The notes under the pieces: model-generated | Told to the model about the DNA's origin: nothing | What the model saw: the letters and a program-made list of their open reading frames with translations, nothing else | Database searches by the model: none | Translations under genes and position numbers: made by a program | Assembly (NCBI RefSeq): GCF_013415365.1 | Contig: NZ_JACBYB010000011.1 | Coordinates: forward strand, 99,992-163,991 | Direction of reading: 5' to 3' | Source: Gemella sp. GL1 | GTDB taxonomy: Bacteria; Bacillota; Bacilli; Staphylococcales; Gemellaceae | DNA length: 64,000 bases | In this document: positions 8,501 through 19,771 of the stretch, in pieces | Numbering within the stretch: the first letter of the stretch is position 1 | Layout: each line of letters opens with the position of its first letter

Positions 8501-9583
8501 ATGTTAAAAAAAATACTTATTATAACATCAGGATTGATTGGTGTAACAATTGGTACAATATTAGCGAATTATTTGATAACTAATAATGTTTTTTCTAATT
8601 TATTGAACCCTACTTTATTAAGGTTATTTGTCACTGTCTTTATAGCTATACTATTTGTAATAATAGCATTATTATTATCGGATAAATTTGTAAAAGGAAT
8701 ATATAAAGTAGAGGAGAAACTTAGTAAGATACCTATATTTAAAGTTATTTCTACTTCTATTGGATTAATTTTAGGGTTGTTAGTGGCAACTTTATTAACA
8801 TTTGCTACAGATGCAATACTTTCATTAGAGTGGCTTTCTTCAATAATTTCAGCTCTATTTTATATTGTTTTTGGATATTTAGGCTTTGTTATAGGATATA
8901 GAAGAGGAAATGAAACCTTAAATATTTTTTCAAATAAGTTAGGTAATTTAAAGACAGATTCTGAAAATAAAAAAATTAAGAAAATAAAGACAAAATCTAA
9001 GTTGTTGGATTCTAGTGCATTAATAGATTCTAGAATTGGAGATATAGTGGAAACAGGATTTATAGAAGGAGAAGTTATAGTTCCGGAATTTGTCTTAAAA
9101 GAATTACAATTAATCGCAGATTCAGAAGATCCTGCTAAAAGAGCAAAAGGAAGGTTAGGATTGGAATGTGTTGAAATTTTAAAGAATAGTGAACATGCTG
9201 AGTTAATTATTGATAATAAGTTTAAGTATAAAGAATTTAGTTCTGTAGATGATTTATTAATAGAGTATGCCTTGAAGAAATCATCTACAATTATTACTAC
9301 AGACTATAATTTAAATAAATTAGCAACACTACAAAATATTAAAGTATTAAATGTTAATGATTTATCAAATGCGGTAAAACCTATTTTAAGTTCAGGTGAA
9401 AGAGTAGAGGTATTTATCCAAAGAGAGGGTAAAGAAAATAATCAAGGTGTGGCCTATAGTCAAGATGGAACAATGATTGTAGTGGAAAATGGTAAAAATT
9501 TTGTAGGTAAAAATGTTAAAGTAGAAGTAAAAAGTGTCCTTCAAACATCGTCGGGTAGAATTATATTTACAAAGATTATTTGA
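8501..9583 (+). CDS. Membrane-anchored PIN/TRAM domain protein (YacL-like)
   Basis: 360 residues from the ATG at 8501, chosen because AAAGGAGA sits at 8487-8494; the in-frame GTG at 8480 lies upstream of this RBS and is not used. Four hydrophobic helices (about residues 1-135) are followed by a basic linker, a PIN nuclease domain beginning LLDSSALIDSR (Asp near 170) with a second acidic site ITTDYNLNKLA, and a C-terminal TRAM domain (about 295-360) expected to bind RNA. This order matches Bacillus YacL, whose in vivo substrate is not well defined. Monocistronic by appearance, with its own extended -10 promoter. Confidence 0.85.
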   Translation: MLKKILIITSGLIGVTIGTILANYLITNNVFSNLLNPTLLRLFVTVFIAILFVIIALLLSDKFVKGIYKVEEKLSKIPIFKVISTSIGLILGLLVATLLTFATDAILSLEWLSSIISALFYIVFGYLGFVIGYRRGNETLNIFSNKLGNLKTDSENKKIKKIKTKSKLLDSSALIDSRIGDIVETGFIEGEVIVPEFVLKELQLIADSEDPAKRAKGRLGLECVEILKNSEHAELIIDNKFKYKEFSSVDDLLIEYALKKSSTIITTDYNLNKLATLQNIKVLNVNDLSNAVKPILSSGERVEVFIQREGKENNQGVAYSQDGTMIVVENGKNFVGKNVKVEVKSVLQTSSGRIIFTKII

Positions 9584-9642
9584 TTTTTGATGAAAAATGT
9601 GTTAGTATAACATAATGTGTATTAATGAGTAGGAGGAAAAGT

Positions 9643-9873
9643 ATGCATGCTTTTTTAATGGTTTCAACTATTATAAGTAGTATTTTGATAATAATAGTAG
9701 TACTACTACAAGAAAGCAAGTCTGGTGGACTGTCAGGTCTTACAGGAGGAGCGGAAGAATTGTTTGGTAAGCAAAAAGTAAGAGGGGCAGAATTACTATT
9801 ACAAAGAGTTACTGTGTTTTTAGGAATAGTCTTCTTTTTATCTTTACTAGGACTTACTTGGTTCAATATTTAA
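9643..9873 (+). CDS. secG: Protein translocase subunit SecG
   Basis: 76-residue accessory subunit of the SecYEG channel. Two hydrophobic helices (residues 1-22 and about 50-76) flank the conserved cytosolic loop LLQESKSGGLSGLTGGA, then GKQKVRG. The ATG at 9643 follows AGGAGG (9631-9636) with ideal spacing; the upstream in-frame ATG at 9625 has no RBS and would add residues SRRKS not found in the family. The order secG-rnr-smpB is conserved in Firmicutes. Confidence 0.95.
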   Translation: MHAFLMVSTIISSILIIIVVLLQESKSGGLSGLTGGAEELFGKQKVRGAELLLQRVTVFLGIVFFLSLLGLTWFNI

Positions 9874-9885
9874 AAATAAAGTCAG

Positions 9886-9917
9886 ACCCAAAATGAGTAA
9901 TACATTTTGGGTTTTTA
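9886..9917 (+). terminator. Terminator between secG and rnr
   Basis: ACCCAAAATG (9886-9895) pairs perfectly with CATTTTGGGT (9903-9912), followed by a T-rich run. It should attenuate transcription from secG into rnr. Confidence 0.8.
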
Positions 9918-9948
9918 TTATAATAATTATGTTAGAAGGGAGTTGTAT

Positions 9949-12132
9949 ATGGAAAGACTTATAAAATTATTTGAAAAAAATAAAATTATTTCAATGGATG
10001 AATTAAAGAGTACGTTATTAGTTGATAGTTCTAAAGATTTTGTAAAACTGATAAAAAATGTTGAAAAGCTTATTAAAAATGAGGAACTAGTACAATTAAA
10101 AAATGAGAAATTTTTATATGTAGAAAAGGAAATGGAGTTTGAAGGGATTATAAAAATTAATAGTTCAGGCTTTGCTTTCGTATACTGTCAAGATATAGAG
10201 TCGGAAATTTACATACCCAGAGGTTATACTAGGAGTGCAATGACTGGTGATAAGGTAAGGGTGAGACTTGATGATTTCTATAGTGAAGAAAAGAATTTAG
10301 AAGGTATAGTTATAGCAGTTGTTGAAAGAAATAAAAAACATACAGTAGGGACACTAATTAGAGCAAAAAGATTTTCTTATGTGAAGAGCGATGATAAAAA
10401 TATAGATAGGTATATTAGAATAGAGAAGGAGACATTGATAAATTTAGTTGATGGGCAAAAAGTTATTGTAGAGATAACTGAGTATGCTAAAACAAGATTT
10501 GATGATCATAGAGGAATAATAATCAAGAGTATAGGTCATAAAGATGATCCAGGAATTGATATAGTATCAACTATTTATAAACACAATATACCGACTGAAT
10601 TTTCTAAAGAGGTGGAAATCGAGCTTGATAGAATAAGTGAAGAGGTTACTATGAAAAATCCTTATAGGGATTGTCGTGATGAACTTGTAGTAACTATAGA
10701 TGGAGATGATTCTAAAGATTTAGATGATGCTATCTCTGTTATTAAGTTAAAAAGTGGCTATAGATTAAAAGTTTTTATTGCTGATGTATCTTCTTATGTT
10801 ACTGAGAATAGTGAATTGGATAAAGAAGCTCAGAATAGGGGATGCAGTGTTTATTTGATAGATAGAGTAGTCCCTATGTTGCCAAGAAAATTATCTAATA
10901 ATGTCTGTTCGTTAAATCCAAATGTAGATAGATATACTATTTGTTGTGAAATGGAATTCAATGCAGATGGAGCAATAAATTCTTATGATATATACCCTGC
11001 TGTGATAAATTCAAAAGGAAGACTAACTTATGGTAAAGTTAATGCTGTTTTTGAGAATGATAAAGAAGTCCAGGAAGAATATAAAGAATATTTAAAGATG
11101 TTAAATAAAGCTTTGGAACTTACTTTAAAAATTAGAAAAAATAGAGAACAAAGGGGAGCAATTAATTTTAATAAATCAGAAGCTAAGATAATTCTTAATG
11201 AAAATTCTACAGTTAAAGATATAATTTTAAGGGAAAATAGCAAAGCGGAAAGATTAATTGAAGATTGTATGATCAGTGCCAATGAAGTAGTAGCAGAACA
11301 TTTCTATTGGCTAGAAACACCTTTTATATATCGTGTACATGAGCAGCCAAGAATAGAAAAGTTGAGGCAATTTTTTGAATTATCAGCTAGTTTGGGGTAT
11401 AGAGTACAAGCAAATTTAGAAAATATAGAGGCTTATACATTAGCTAATATGCTAAAAAAATTTAAAAAAAGTCCTGTTGAAAATATGTTATCTACTGTTC
11501 TTCTAAGAACTATGAATCAAGCTAAATATTCGATAATGTCGTTAGGACATTTTGCCTTAGCGTCTAAATATTATACACATTTTACTTCTCCCATAAGAAG
11601 ATATCCAGACTTATTAGTCCATAGAATGATTAGGTCCTATATATTTAATGGAGATATAAGTCAAGCAAATAAAGAACATTTCTATGAAATTTTACCGAAT
11701 TTAGCAGAAAAATCTTCAGTTTATGAAAAAAGGGCTGTTGATTGTGAGAGAGAAGTTGAGCAAATCAAAAAATGTGAGTATATGCTTGAAAGAGAAAATC
11801 AGGAGTTTGATGGGATAGTTTCATCGGTAACAAGGTTTGGAGTCTTCATTAGCTTGTCTAATACGATAGAGGGATTGAGTCATATTAAAAATATGCTAGA
11901 TGATTATTATGAATTTGATGAAAGGAATTTAATTTTAGTAGGAAAAAGGAAGAAGAAAATTTACAGGATTGGAGACAAAGTAAAAGTCAAAGTGGACAAT
12001 GTAAATCTTGAAAACCAGACTATTGACTTTAAAATTATTTATCACAAAGAAACAGTTAGAAGGGAGGATAATAAATTTATATTAAATAATAAAAAAGTCA
12101 GAGATAAAATTTTAAAGAGAAGAAGGAGGTAA
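9949..12132 (+). CDS. rnr: Ribonuclease R
   Basis: 3'-5' exoribonuclease of the RNB family that degrades structured RNA and works with tmRNA-SmpB in ribosome rescue. 727 residues from the ATG at 9949 (AAGGGAG at 9936-9942); an in-frame start further upstream lies inside the preceding terminator. Domains: N-terminal winged helix (about 1-60), two cold-shock OB folds, RNB core with the acidic motif [14 protein letters not shown] that holds the Mg2+ ions, C-terminal S1 domain (about 615-695, beginning [15 protein letters not shown]), and a basic Lys/Arg tail. Five bases separate it from smpB, its functional partner. Confidence 0.96.
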   Translation: MERLIKLFEKNKIISMDELKSTLLVDSSKDFVKLIKNVEKLIKNEELVQLKNEKFLYVEKEMEFEGIIKINSSGFAFVYCQDIESEIYIPRGYTRSAMTGDKVRVRLDDFYSEEKNLEGIVIAVVERNKKHTVGTLIRAKRFSYVKSDDKNIDRYIRIEKETLINLVDGQKVIVEITEYAKTRFDDHRGIIIKSIGHKDDPGIDIVSTIYKHNIPTEFSKEVEIELDRISEEVTMKNPYRDCRDELVVTIDGDDSKDLDDAISVIKLKSGYRLKVFIADVSSYVTENSELDKEAQNRGCSVYLIDRVVPMLPRKLSNNVCSLNPNVDRYTICCEMEFNADGAINSYDIYPAVINSKGRLTYGKVNAVFENDKEVQEEYKEYLKMLNKALELTLKIRKNREQRGAINFNKSEAKIILNENSTVKDIILRENSKAERLIEDCMISANEVVAEHFYWLETPFIYRVHEQPRIEKLRQFFELSASLGYRVQANLENIEAYTLANMLKKFKKSPVENMLSTVLLRTMNQAKYSIMSLGHFALASKYYTHFTSPIRRYPDLLVHRMIRSYIFNGDISQANKEHFYEILPNLAEKSSVYEKRAVDCEREVEQIKKCEYMLERENQEFDGIVSSVTRFGVFISLSNTIEGLSHIKNMLDDYYEFDERNLILVGKRKKKIYRIGDKVKVKVDNVNLENQTIDFKIIYHKETVRREDNKFILNNKKVRDKILKRRRR

Positions 12133-12137
12133 ATATA

Positions 12138-12596
12138 TTGGAAGTTAAAGTAGTTGCTAATAATAAAAAAGCCCTACATGATTATTTTATCGAAGATACG
12201 TTGGAAGCAGGAATTGTCCTTACCGGAACGGAAATAAAATCTATTAGACGAGGAAGAATAAATTTAAAAGATTCATATTGTCATATTAGAAATGGAGAGG
12301 TTTTTGTTCATAATATACATATTTCCCATTTTGAAGAAGGGAATATATTCAATCATGATCCATTAAGGGTTAGAAAATTACTATTGAAAAGAAGACAAAT
12401 ATTAAGTTTAGGAAAAGTTCAAGCGGAAGCAGGAATGAGTATTGTCCCATTAAAACTTTATATAAAAAATGGTTATGCAAAGTTACTCATTGCTCTAGCT
12501 AAAGGTAAAAAAAATTATGATAAGAGAAATAGTTTGAAAGAAAAAGAAGCAAATAGAGAAATGAATAGAGCTTTTAAACAAAGTCAAAGGTATTGA
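12138..12596 (+). CDS. smpB: SsrA-binding protein SmpB
   Basis: Binds tmRNA and delivers it to stalled ribosomes (trans-translation). 152 residues, standard length, with the conserved [28 protein letters not shown] region of the OB-fold and the basic C-terminal tail KGKKNYDKR...RAFKQSQRY that folds in the decoding centre. The start is TTG at 12138; the RBS AAGGAGGT overlaps the rnr stop codon, so translation is coupled to rnr. The tmRNA gene itself is not visible in this window. Confidence 0.96.
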   Translation: MEVKVVANNKKALHDYFIEDTLEAGIVLTGTEIKSIRRGRINLKDSYCHIRNGEVFVHNIHISHFEEGNIFNHDPLRVRKLLLKRRQILSLGKVQAEAGMSIVPLKLYIKNGYAKLLIALAKGKKNYDKRNSLKEKEANREMNRAFKQSQRY

Positions 12597-12681
12597 TAAA
12601 AATATATACTAACTTTTTAATTTACTTTAGATAGCTAGTATGATAATATTTATAGATTAGATTTATTTAAGGAGAAAATTA

Positions 12682-14526
12682 ATGTCTGTAAAATTAAGAG
12701 AAGATATTAGAAATATAGCAATCATAGCTCACGTTGACCATGGGAAAACTACTTTAGTTGATGAGCTATTAAAACAATCAGGAATATTTCGTTCTAACGA
12801 GTACGTTGAAGAGAGAGCAATGGACTCTAACGATTTAGAGCGTGAACGAGGGATAACGATTTTGGCCAAAAATACCGCTATTGATTATGCTGGTAAAAGA
12901 ATTAATATTCTTGATACACCAGGACATGCTGATTTTGGTGGGGAAGTAGAACGTATTATGAAGATGGTAGATGGTGTACTTTTAGTGGTTGATGCTTATG
13001 AAGGTACAATGCCTCAAACTAGATTTGTACTTAAAAAGGCGCTTGAACAACATTTAAAACCAATTGTAGTTGTGAATAAAATTGATAAAGATTCTGCAAG
13101 ACCAGATGAGGTTGTTGATGAAGTTATTGACTTGTTTATTGAGCTGGGTGCGGATGAAGATCAATTAGAATTCCCAGTAGTCTATGCATCAGCTATTAAC
13201 GGAACGGCATCACTAGATAGTAATCCATCTAATCAAGATGAAAATATGAAGTGTTTATACGATACAATTTTAGATTATGTACCAGCTCCGATTGATAACA
13301 GCGACGAACCGTTACAATTTCAAACAGCTTTGCTAGATTATAGCGACTATGTGGGACGTATTGGAATTGGACGTGTGTTTAGAGGTAGTATGAAAGTAGG
13401 GGACGCAGTAACTCTTATTAAGCTTGATGGTACAACTAAGAACTTTAGAGTTACAAAAATATTTGGTTATTTCGGGCTAAAACGTGAAGAAATTCAAGAA
13501 GCTAAAGCAGGAGATATCGTAGCAGTAAGTGGTATGGATGATATTAACGTTGGTGAAACAGTGTGTCCGATAGACCATCAAGAAGCACTTCCAGTATTAC
13601 ACATTGATGAGCCCACATTACAAATGACTTTTCTTGTCAATAATTCACCATTTGCGGGTAAAGAAGGAAAATGGGTTACTGCAAGTAAAATTGATGACAG
13701 ATTAATGCAACAATTAGAAACAGATGTTTCATTAAGAGTTGAACAGGCAGGAAACGATTCATGGATAGTTAGTGGTAGGGGAGAATTACACTTATCAGTA
13801 CTTATTGAAAACATGCGTCGTGAAGGATTTGAACTCCAGGTATCTAAACCAGAAGTAATCATTAAAAATATAGATGGAATAGACTGTGAACCAGTAGAAA
13901 GAGTACAAATTGATACTCCAGATGAGGCAGTGGGAGCAGTAATCGAATCTATTGGTCAAAGAAAAGGAGATATGGTGGATATGCAGGCTGATGGAAATGG
14001 ACAGACAAGGCTTATTTTTAATGTTCCGGCTCGTGGTCTTATTGGATATAGAACAGAGTTTATGTCTATGACAAAAGGATATGGAATTTTAAATCATACA
14101 TTTGATTCTTATCAACCAATGCAAAAAGGGAGAGTTGGAGGACGTCGAAATGGAGTTTTAGTTGCTCAAGAAAATGGACAAGCAACAGCATACTCAATTA
14201 CGGGTTTAGAAGATAGGGGAACTGTGTTCGTAGAGCCAGGTACAGATGTTTATGGAGGTATGATTGTTGGTGAAAATAGCAGGGAAAACGACCTAACTGT
14301 AAATATTACAAAAGCAAAGGCACAGACAAATGTACGTTCATCTACCAAAGATCAAACTGTAACTCTAAAGAAAGCTAAGATTATGACTTTAGAAGAAAGT
14401 TTAGAGTATTTAAATGATGATGAATATCTAGAAGTAACACCAGAATCGATTAGATTACGTAAAAAAGAATTAGATAAATCTATTCGTGAAAGACTTGCGA
14501 GAAAATCAAAATATGCTGAAGAATAA
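12682..14526 (+). CDS. typA: Ribosome-binding GTPase TypA/BipA
   Basis: Translation-factor GTPase acting on the ribosome in subunit assembly and stress growth. 614 residues. G1 AHVDHGKT (16-23), switch region RERGITI, G3 [15 protein letters not shown]4 NKIDKD, followed by EF-G-like beta-barrel and domain V, and the BipA-specific C-terminal domain with [13 protein letters not shown] and [18 protein letters not shown] precedes the ATG. It stands alone between short intergenic spacers. Confidence 0.97.
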   Translation: MSVKLREDIRNIAIIAHVDHGKTTLVDELLKQSGIFRSNEYVEERAMDSNDLERERGITILAKNTAIDYAGKRINILDTPGHADFGGEVERIMKMVDGVLLVVDAYEGTMPQTRFVLKKALEQHLKPIVVVNKIDKDSARPDEVVDEVIDLFIELGADEDQLEFPVVYASAINGTASLDSNPSNQDENMKCLYDTILDYVPAPIDNSDEPLQFQTALLDYSDYVGRIGIGRVFRGSMKVGDAVTLIKLDGTTKNFRVTKIFGYFGLKREEIQEAKAGDIVAVSGMDDINVGETVCPIDHQEALPVLHIDEPTLQMTFLVNNSPFAGKEGKWVTASKIDDRLMQQLETDVSLRVEQAGNDSWIVSGRGELHLSVLIENMRREGFELQVSKPEVIIKNIDGIDCEPVERVQIDTPDEAVGAVIESIGQRKGDMVDMQADGNGQTRLIFNVPARGLIGYRTEFMSMTKGYGILNHTFDSYQPMQKGRVGGRRNGVLVAQENGQATAYSITGLEDRGTVFVEPGTDVYGGMIVGENSRENDLTVNITKAKAQTNVRSSTKDQTVTLKKAKIMTLEESLEYLNDDEYLEVTPESIRLRKKELDKSIRERLARKSKYAEE

Positions 14527-14550
14527 AAAGTAGAATTCCAAGTATAAATA

Positions 14551-14559
14551 TGATATAAT
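14551..14559 (+). promoter_or_regulatory. Extended -10 promoter of the YugP-like gene
   Basis: TGaTATAAT at 14551-14559; the -35 (TAGAAT at 14531-14536, spacer 17) is weak. An inverted repeat TAAATATT/AATATTTA (14565-14572, 14582-14589) lies just downstream of the presumed start point; its meaning is unknown. Confidence 0.55.
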
Positions 14560-14614
14560 CTTTCTAAATATTTAAATACTGAATATTTAATTAAAATATA
14601 AGGAGAAAATTATA

Positions 14615-15352
14615 ATGCCAGGAATGACAAATATAGGGTTATATGGAATGTCAGGATCAATGTTGTTCTATTTTGCACTATTAATGCTATTGCCACTTTT
14701 AGCCCAGTGGAAAGTAAAAAGTGCTTATAATCGATATAAGCAAGTAAGAACACTTTCTGGTTTAACTGGAAAAGAAGTCGCTGAGATAATATTAAAAGCT
14801 AATGGAATTACTGATGTTCGTGTTATAAGAGGAGAAGTTGAATTATCAGATCATTATAATCCAGCTGAAAATGTAGTTGTATTATCACCTATAGTGTATT
14901 CACAACCAACAGTAGCCTCTGTTGCAATTGCAGCGCATGAAATTGGACATGTTATCCAAGATAAAGTAGCTGATTATAAGCCGATGAGATGGAGGCATTC
15001 ACTAGTGCCATTGGCAAATTTAGGAGGAAATCTTTCTATGATTTTAATAATGGTGGGTATGGGATTATCATACATGGTTTCATCATTTGGAGTCACAATT
15101 GCTTGGATTGGAGTGTTCTTCATGTTGTTCGCTGTTCTATTCCAGGTAGTGACACTACCCGTAGAATTCGATGCATCAAAACGAGCTTTAGAGCAAGTTG
15201 TTGAGCTAGGTATTGTTAATGACCAGGAAAAGAGACACTGTAAAAAAGTTCTTACTGCTGCTGCTTTAACTTATGTAGCCGCTGCAGCTGTAGCTTTGAT
15301 GGAATTAATTAGATTTGTAATGATACTTTTATCAATGCAGAAAAGAGACTAA
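14615..15352 (+). CDS. Membrane zinc metallopeptidase (YugP family)
   Basis: 245 residues with an N-terminal helix (about 16-32), a HEIGH zinc motif at 108-112, and hydrophobic helices at about 130-180 and 212-240, matching the YugP-like 'neutral zinc metallopeptidase' family. The conserved stretch SDHYNPAENVVVLSP precedes the zinc site, and LPVEFDASKRAL could supply the third ligand. These are membrane proteins of unknown substrate. RBS AAGGAGA at 14600-14606. It has its own promoter and a strong terminator, so it is probably monocistronic. Confidence 0.85.
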   Translation: MPGMTNIGLYGMSGSMLFYFALLMLLPLLAQWKVKSAYNRYKQVRTLSGLTGKEVAEIILKANGITDVRVIRGEVELSDHYNPAENVVVLSPIVYSQPTVASVAIAAHEIGHVIQDKVADYKPMRWRHSLVPLANLGGNLSMILIMVGMGLSYMVSSFGVTIAWIGVFFMLFAVLFQVVTLPVEFDASKRALEQVVELGIVNDQEKRHCKKVLTAAALTYVAAAAVALMELIRFVMILLSMQKRD

Positions 15353-15355
15353 TAA

Positions 15356-15387
15356 AAATAGAGTAGAGGAAATCTACTCTATTTTAT
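15356..15387 (+). terminator. Terminator after the YugP-like gene
   Basis: AAATAGAGTAGA (15356-15367) pairs perfectly with TCTACTCTATTT (15373-15384), loop GGAAA, then T-rich sequence. Confidence 0.85.
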
Positions 15388-15416
15388 TTTATGATATGAT
15401 ATAAAAGGAGGATAAT

Positions 15417-16040
15417 ATGACAAAAATACAAATAGAAAAACTAGTAATGGATATGGTAGATGAAAATTGTTATATAATTCATAGGCTGGGAAGGGCTATA
15501 ATAGTTGATCCAGGAGCAGGATTTTATAAAATTAAAGATAAGGTAGAATCAAAATTTTTAAAAGTAGAGGCTATAATACTTACACATACACATTTTGATC
15601 ATATAGTGAGTTTAGAGGAGACTAGGAGATATTTTGGAGTTCCAGTTTATGTTTCTAGCAAAGAAAATGAGTGGTTGAAATCACCAGAATTAAATTTATC
15701 TTCAAGTTTTGGGTTAAATAAAAGTATTCGAACTAACTTAGCAGAATTTGAATTTGAGAACTATAGAGAATATGAACTAGCAGGTATAAAATTTAAAGTA
15801 TTACCAACACCTGGACATTCACCGGGAGGTTTGTCATTTGATTTTGGAGATTTTGTTATAGTTGGAGATGCTCTGTTTAGAAATGGTTATGGTAGATATG
15901 ACTTACCAGGTTCTGATTTGAAAAAATTAAAAAATTCTCTGCATAATGTATTATTTAAGCTAAACGAAGAAAAAATTGTTTATCCTGGTCACGGAGATAA
16001 AACAACTATTGGAAGAGAAAAAGATTTAAATCTTATTTAG
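15417..16040 (+). CDS. MBL-fold metallo-hydrolase (YqgX/glyoxalase II-like)
   Basis: 207-residue cytoplasmic metallo-beta-lactamase fold protein. Metal-binding motifs are all present: THTHFDH (HxHxDH), TPGHSPGG, GDALFRNGYGRYDLPG and the final PGHGDKT. The size and motif spacing match Bacillus YqgX and other short glyoxalase II-like hydrolases that lack the C-terminal substrate helices of true GloB. The thioester substrate is not known. AAAGGAGGAT gives a strong RBS. Neighbours give no functional hint. Confidence 0.87.
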   Translation: MTKIQIEKLVMDMVDENCYIIHRLGRAIIVDPGAGFYKIKDKVESKFLKVEAIILTHTHFDHIVSLEETRRYFGVPVYVSSKENEWLKSPELNLSSSFGLNKSIRTNLAEFEFENYREYELAGIKFKVLPTPGHSPGGLSFDFGDFVIVGDALFRNGYGRYDLPGSDLKKLKNSLHNVLFKLNEEKIVYPGHGDKTTIGREKDLNLI

Positions 16041-16115
16041 GTAGTATGTAAGTAGAATAGAGCATAGGAGACGCTAGTGCAGTACGAAATTAATTGTTAT
16101 ATTATTTTTTTAAAA

Positions 16116-16144
16116 TTGATAAAACGAAATAAATATGATATTAT
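16116..16144 (+). promoter_or_regulatory. Promoter of gatCAB
   Basis: TTGATA (16116-16121), 17-nt spacer, TATTAT (16139-16144). GGAGG at 16166-16170 then serves gatC. Confidence 0.65.
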
Positions 16145-16175
16145 TTAGTAATGAATTTTTATCTTGGAGGATAAT

Positions 16176-16466
16176 ATGTCAAAAATAACAAAAGAACAAG
16201 TTGAACACATTGCTCACCTATCTCGCCTTGAAGTTAAAGAAGAGGAGATGGAAGTATATACAGAACAATTAGAGAAAATTGTAACATTGGTAGAGAAGTT
16301 ATCATCGGTGAATACTGATAATGTTGAACCAACATATCATGTTTTAGATTTAATGAATGTATTTAGAGAAGATATATCGCAAACAGGATTAGATAAAGAA
16401 AAAGTTTTGAAGAATGCTTATGAAAAAGAGGCAGGGCAATTTAAAGTACCTACAATTATTGAGTAA
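16176..16466 (+). CDS. gatC: Asp/Glu-tRNA amidotransferase subunit C
   Basis: 96-residue GatC, which wraps around GatA and stabilises it. Conserved opening ITKEQVEHIAHLSRLEV and the C-terminal FREDISQTGLDKEKVLKNAYE...FKVPTIIE. The ATG at 16176 follows GGAGG; the in-frame TTG at 16164 overlaps that RBS and is rejected. First gene of gatCAB, 20 bases before gatA. Confidence 0.96.
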   Translation: MSKITKEQVEHIAHLSRLEVKEEEMEVYTEQLEKIVTLVEKLSSVNTDNVEPTYHVLDLMNVFREDISQTGLDKEKVLKNAYEKEAGQFKVPTIIE

Positions 16467-16486
16467 TATTATAAAGGAGAATTTTA

Positions 16487-17944
16487 ATGACTTTAATGTA
16501 TGAATCAATTGAAAATTTAGAATTGAAATTAAAAAATAAAGAGATTAAGCCATCTGAACTAGCAATGGCTTCTTTTAAAAAGATTAAAACTACAGATGAT
16601 AAGATAGGCTCTTTTATTTCTATAACTGAGGAAGTAGCTTTAGAAAAAGCAAAAGAACTTGATCTTAAACAAGAACAAGGGAAAAATACAGGGAAGCTTT
16701 TTGGTATCCCTATGGGAATAAAGGATAACATCATAACTAAAAATATAGATACAACGTGTGCATCAAAAATTTTAGAAGGATTTAATCCAATATATGATGC
16801 AACTGTTATGATAAAATTACATAAAGAAAATCCAATTATTGTTGGTAAATTAAATATGGATGAGTTTGCTATGGGTGGATCTACTGAAACATCTTATTAT
16901 AAATTAACAAGAAACCCCCATGATTTAATTGCAGTTCCAGGAGGATCTTCTGGAGGGTCTGCTACCGCTGTTGCAGCCGGACAAGTTCCATTTACTTTAG
17001 GTAGTGATACTGGAGGATCTGTGAGGCAACCTGCTTCATATTGTGGAGTTATAGGTTTGAAACCAACTTATGGACGTGTATCACGATTTGGACTTGTTGC
17101 CTACGCATCTTCACTAGATCAAATAGGACCAATGACCAGAACAGTTAAAGATAATGCTAGAGTTTTAGAAATAATTTCGGGGCTAGACGAAAATGATATG
17201 ACATCAGCACCAATAGATGTTCCAAAATTTAGCGAAATTATTACTGGAGATGTAGATGGTCTGCGCATAGCTCTTCCAAAAGAATATTTTGGTGATGGTA
17301 TAGATGTAGAAGTTAAAGAATCGGTGAAAAAAGCAGTAAGATATTTAGAATCACAAGGAGCAATAGTAGAAGAAGTATCATTACCTAATACAATTAATAC
17401 AATAGAAGCTTACTATATTATTGCATCAGCAGAGGCAAGTTCAAACCTTTCACGCTTTGATGGAATCAGATATGGGTACAGAAATGAAGAAGCATCAAAT
17501 TTAGAAGAAGTTTATAAAAAAACTCGTGGAGAAGGGTTTGGATCAGAAGTAAAACGTCGTATTATGTTGGGAACTTATGTTTTATCATCAGGTTACTATG
17601 ATGCATACTACAAGAAAGCCCAAAAAGTTCGTACATTAATTAAGAATGATTTCGATAAAGTATTTGAAAATTATGATGTGATTATCGGACCAACAACTCC
17701 AACAGTAGCATTTAATATAGGAGAAGAGATTTCTGATTCAGTAACTATGTTTGCTAATGATATTTTGACAACACCTATTAATATGGCTGGTCTGCCTGCT
17801 ATAAGTATACCTTGTGGTTTTAAGGGTAAACGTCCAATAGGTATGCAAATCATAGGAAAACCGTTCGCAGAAACAACGATCTATGATGTAGCTTATAATT
17901 TTGAACAACATTACAACCTACATGATAAAAAAATAGAACTTTAA
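16487..17944 (+). CDS. gatA: Asp/Glu-tRNA amidotransferase subunit A
   Basis: Glutaminase subunit: releases ammonia that is channelled to GatB to convert Glu-tRNA-Gln (and Asp-tRNA-Asn) to the amide form. 485 residues with the amidase-signature catalytic triad in the expected places: Lys79 in GIKDNI, cis-Ser154 in PGGSSGGSA, and nucleophile Ser178 in GSDTGGSVR. The residue numbers agree with characterised GatA, which supports the ATG at 16487. AAGGAG RBS. Its presence suggests there is no direct GlnRS route, or that it is supplementary. Confidence 0.97.
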   Translation: MTLMYESIENLELKLKNKEIKPSELAMASFKKIKTTDDKIGSFISITEEVALEKAKELDLKQEQGKNTGKLFGIPMGIKDNIITKNIDTTCASKILEGFNPIYDATVMIKLHKENPIIVGKLNMDEFAMGGSTETSYYKLTRNPHDLIAVPGGSSGGSATAVAAGQVPFTLGSDTGGSVRQPASYCGVIGLKPTYGRVSRFGLVAYASSLDQIGPMTRTVKDNARVLEIISGLDENDMTSAPIDVPKFSEIITGDVDGLRIALPKEYFGDGIDVEVKESVKKAVRYLESQGAIVEEVSLPNTINTIEAYYIIASAEASSNLSRFDGIRYGYRNEEASNLEEVYKKTRGEGFGSEVKRRIMLGTYVLSSGYYDAYYKKAQKVRTLIKNDFDKVFENYDVIIGPTTPTVAFNIGEEISDSVTMFANDILTTPINMAGLPAISIPCGFKGKRPIGMQIIGKPFAETTIYDVAYNFEQHYNLHDKKIEL

Positions 17945-17959
17945 TATCAGGAGAAAAAA

Positions 17960-19387
17960 ATGCATTTTGAAACAGTAATTGGACTAGAAGTTCACGTAGA
18001 ATTAAAAACACATTCAAAAATCTTTTCATCATCTCCGGCACATTTTGGTGCGGAACCCAATACAAACACAAGTGTAATCGATTTAGGTTATCCAGGGGTT
18101 TTGCCAGTAGTGAATAAACGTGCTGTGGAATGGGGAATGAAGACTGCTATGGCTCTTAATATGACTGTAGCTAAAGAATCAAAATTTGATAGAAAAAACT
18201 ATTTTTATCCAGATAATCCAAAAGCATACCAAATTTCACAATTTGATCAACCGATTGGAGAAAATGGATGGATTGATATAGAAGTAGGCGGAAAAACTAA
18301 GAGAATAGGTATAACACGTGCCCATTTAGAAGAAGATGCTGGTAAATTAACTCATAAAAATGGATATTCATTAATTGACTTAAATAGACAAGGAACACCT
18401 TTAATTGAAATAGTATCTGAACCAGATATTCGTACTCCAGAAGAAGCATATGCATATTTAGAAAAACTACGTTCAATAATTCAATATATAGAAGTATCTG
18501 ATGTTAAGATGGAAGAAGGCTCAATGCGATGTGACGCTAATATTTCTATTCGACCATATGGACAAGGTAAATTTGGAACTAAGACAGAGTTAAAAAATTT
18601 AAATTCATTTACTTTTGTAAAAAAGGGACTAGAATTTGAAAAAAAACGTCAAGAGCAAGTAATCTTATCAGGTGGTGAAATCAAACAGGAAACTCGTCGC
18701 TTTGATGAAACAACAGGGACTACTAAGCTAATGCGTGTTAAAGAAGGATCTGATGACTATAGATATTTCCCAGAACCAGATATAGTTCCTATGTTAATTT
18801 CTGATGATTGGATGGAAAAAGTAAGAGCAACAATACCAGAACTTCCAGATTCAAGAAGAAAGAGATATCAAGATGAATTAGGATTACCCGCTTATGATGC
18901 TCATGTTCTTACGTTAACAAAAGAAATGTCAGATATGTTTGAAGAAGCAGTAAGAAATGGAGCAGATGCTAAATTAGCATCTAATTATTTAATGGTTGAT
19001 GTTAATGCATATTTAAATAAAGAACAAAAGGAATTGGCAGAAACAAAATTAACAGGTGAAAATTTAGCAGGGATGATAACGCTGATTACAGATGGAACTA
19101 TTTCATCTAAAATAGCAAAAAAAGTATTTGCAGAGCTTATAGAAAATGGGGGTTCAGCAGAAGAAATAGTTAAGAGTAAAAATTTAGTACAGATTTCTGA
19201 TATGGGGCAATTATTAATTTGGATAAATGAAGCTTTAAATGCTAATCCACAGTCAATTGAAGATTTCAAAAATGGAAAAGATAGAGCAATTGGATTTTTA
19301 GTAGGACAAATAATGAAAGCTTCGAAAGGTCAGGCAAATCCCCAGTTGATAAACAAAATGTTGCTAGAGGAAATAGCTAAAAGATAA
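17960..19387 (+). CDS. gatB: Asp/Glu-tRNA amidotransferase subunit B
   Basis: Kinase/transamidase subunit that phosphorylates the misacylated tRNA and amidates it. 475 residues, beginning [23 protein letters not shown], with conserved [20 protein letters not shown] and MRCDANIS motifs and a C-terminal tRNA-binding tail domain (about 325-475). Follows gatA by 15 bases with a good RBS. No clear terminator is visible after it; 185 AT-rich bases follow before the rpsD promoter. Confidence 0.97.
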   Translation: MHFETVIGLEVHVELKTHSKIFSSSPAHFGAEPNTNTSVIDLGYPGVLPVVNKRAVEWGMKTAMALNMTVAKESKFDRKNYFYPDNPKAYQISQFDQPIGENGWIDIEVGGKTKRIGITRAHLEEDAGKLTHKNGYSLIDLNRQGTPLIEIVSEPDIRTPEEAYAYLEKLRSIIQYIEVSDVKMEEGSMRCDANISIRPYGQGKFGTKTELKNLNSFTFVKKGLEFEKKRQEQVILSGGEIKQETRRFDETTGTTKLMRVKEGSDDYRYFPEPDIVPMLISDDWMEKVRATIPELPDSRRKRYQDELGLPAYDAHVLTLTKEMSDMFEEAVRNGADAKLASNYLMVDVNAYLNKEQKELAETKLTGENLAGMITLITDGTISSKIAKKVFAELIENGGSAEEIVKSKNLVQISDMGQLLIWINEALNANPQSIEDFKNGKDRAIGFLVGQIMKASKGQANPQLINKMLLEEIAKR

Positions 19388-19572
19388 AATATAATTTGGA
19401 AAAATTTAATTGTTTAGTGACTGTATATAGTAGTAATAATAAATCTAAGTAACAATATTAAAGTGAAAGTTTATTTGGAAAATTTGAATTTACATATGAT
19501 TTATTGAATAAATAGACATTGTAAGTAGTTTTTAATTTTTATATTTTAAATTAAGAATTTTAAATACTTTTC

Positions 19573-19601
19573 TTGACATATATACTTATACATGTTAGAA
19601 T
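19573..19601 (+). promoter_or_regulatory. Promoter of rpsD
   Basis: TTGACA (19573-19578), 17-nt spacer, TAGAAT (19596-19601) with TGt in front (extended -10). One of the strongest promoters in the window. The stretch 19388-19572 before it is AT-rich and shows nothing else. Confidence 0.85.
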
Positions 19602-19639
19602 ATTCAAAGTGTAAAATAATAGCAGTGAAATATTTGTTA

Positions 19640-19771
19640 TTGCCTCTATGTTATACGCTAATGCGTGGCAACTCGTAACCTATGCTGCTTGGTGAAGTTC
19701 CATTTTTATAACATATACAACAACAGTATTTATGCTTTTTGTTTTACCCAAAAACAAAAAGAAAAAGGAGG
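19640..19771 (+). promoter_or_regulatory. Structured 5' leader of rpsD (candidate S4 autoregulatory element)
   Basis: The transcript should carry about 170 untranslated bases. TATGTTATA (19647-19655) pairs perfectly with TATAACATA (19707-19715), enclosing a less AT-rich, structured 51-base domain with an inner CGC/GCG hairpin. Further down, CTTTTTGTTTT (19735-19745) pairs perfectly with AAAACAAAAAG (19751-19761), loop ACCCA, immediately before the RBS AAAAAGGAGGAG. Firmicute rpsD genes are known to be autoregulated by S4 through such a leader; assignment here is by position and foldability only. Confidence 0.6.
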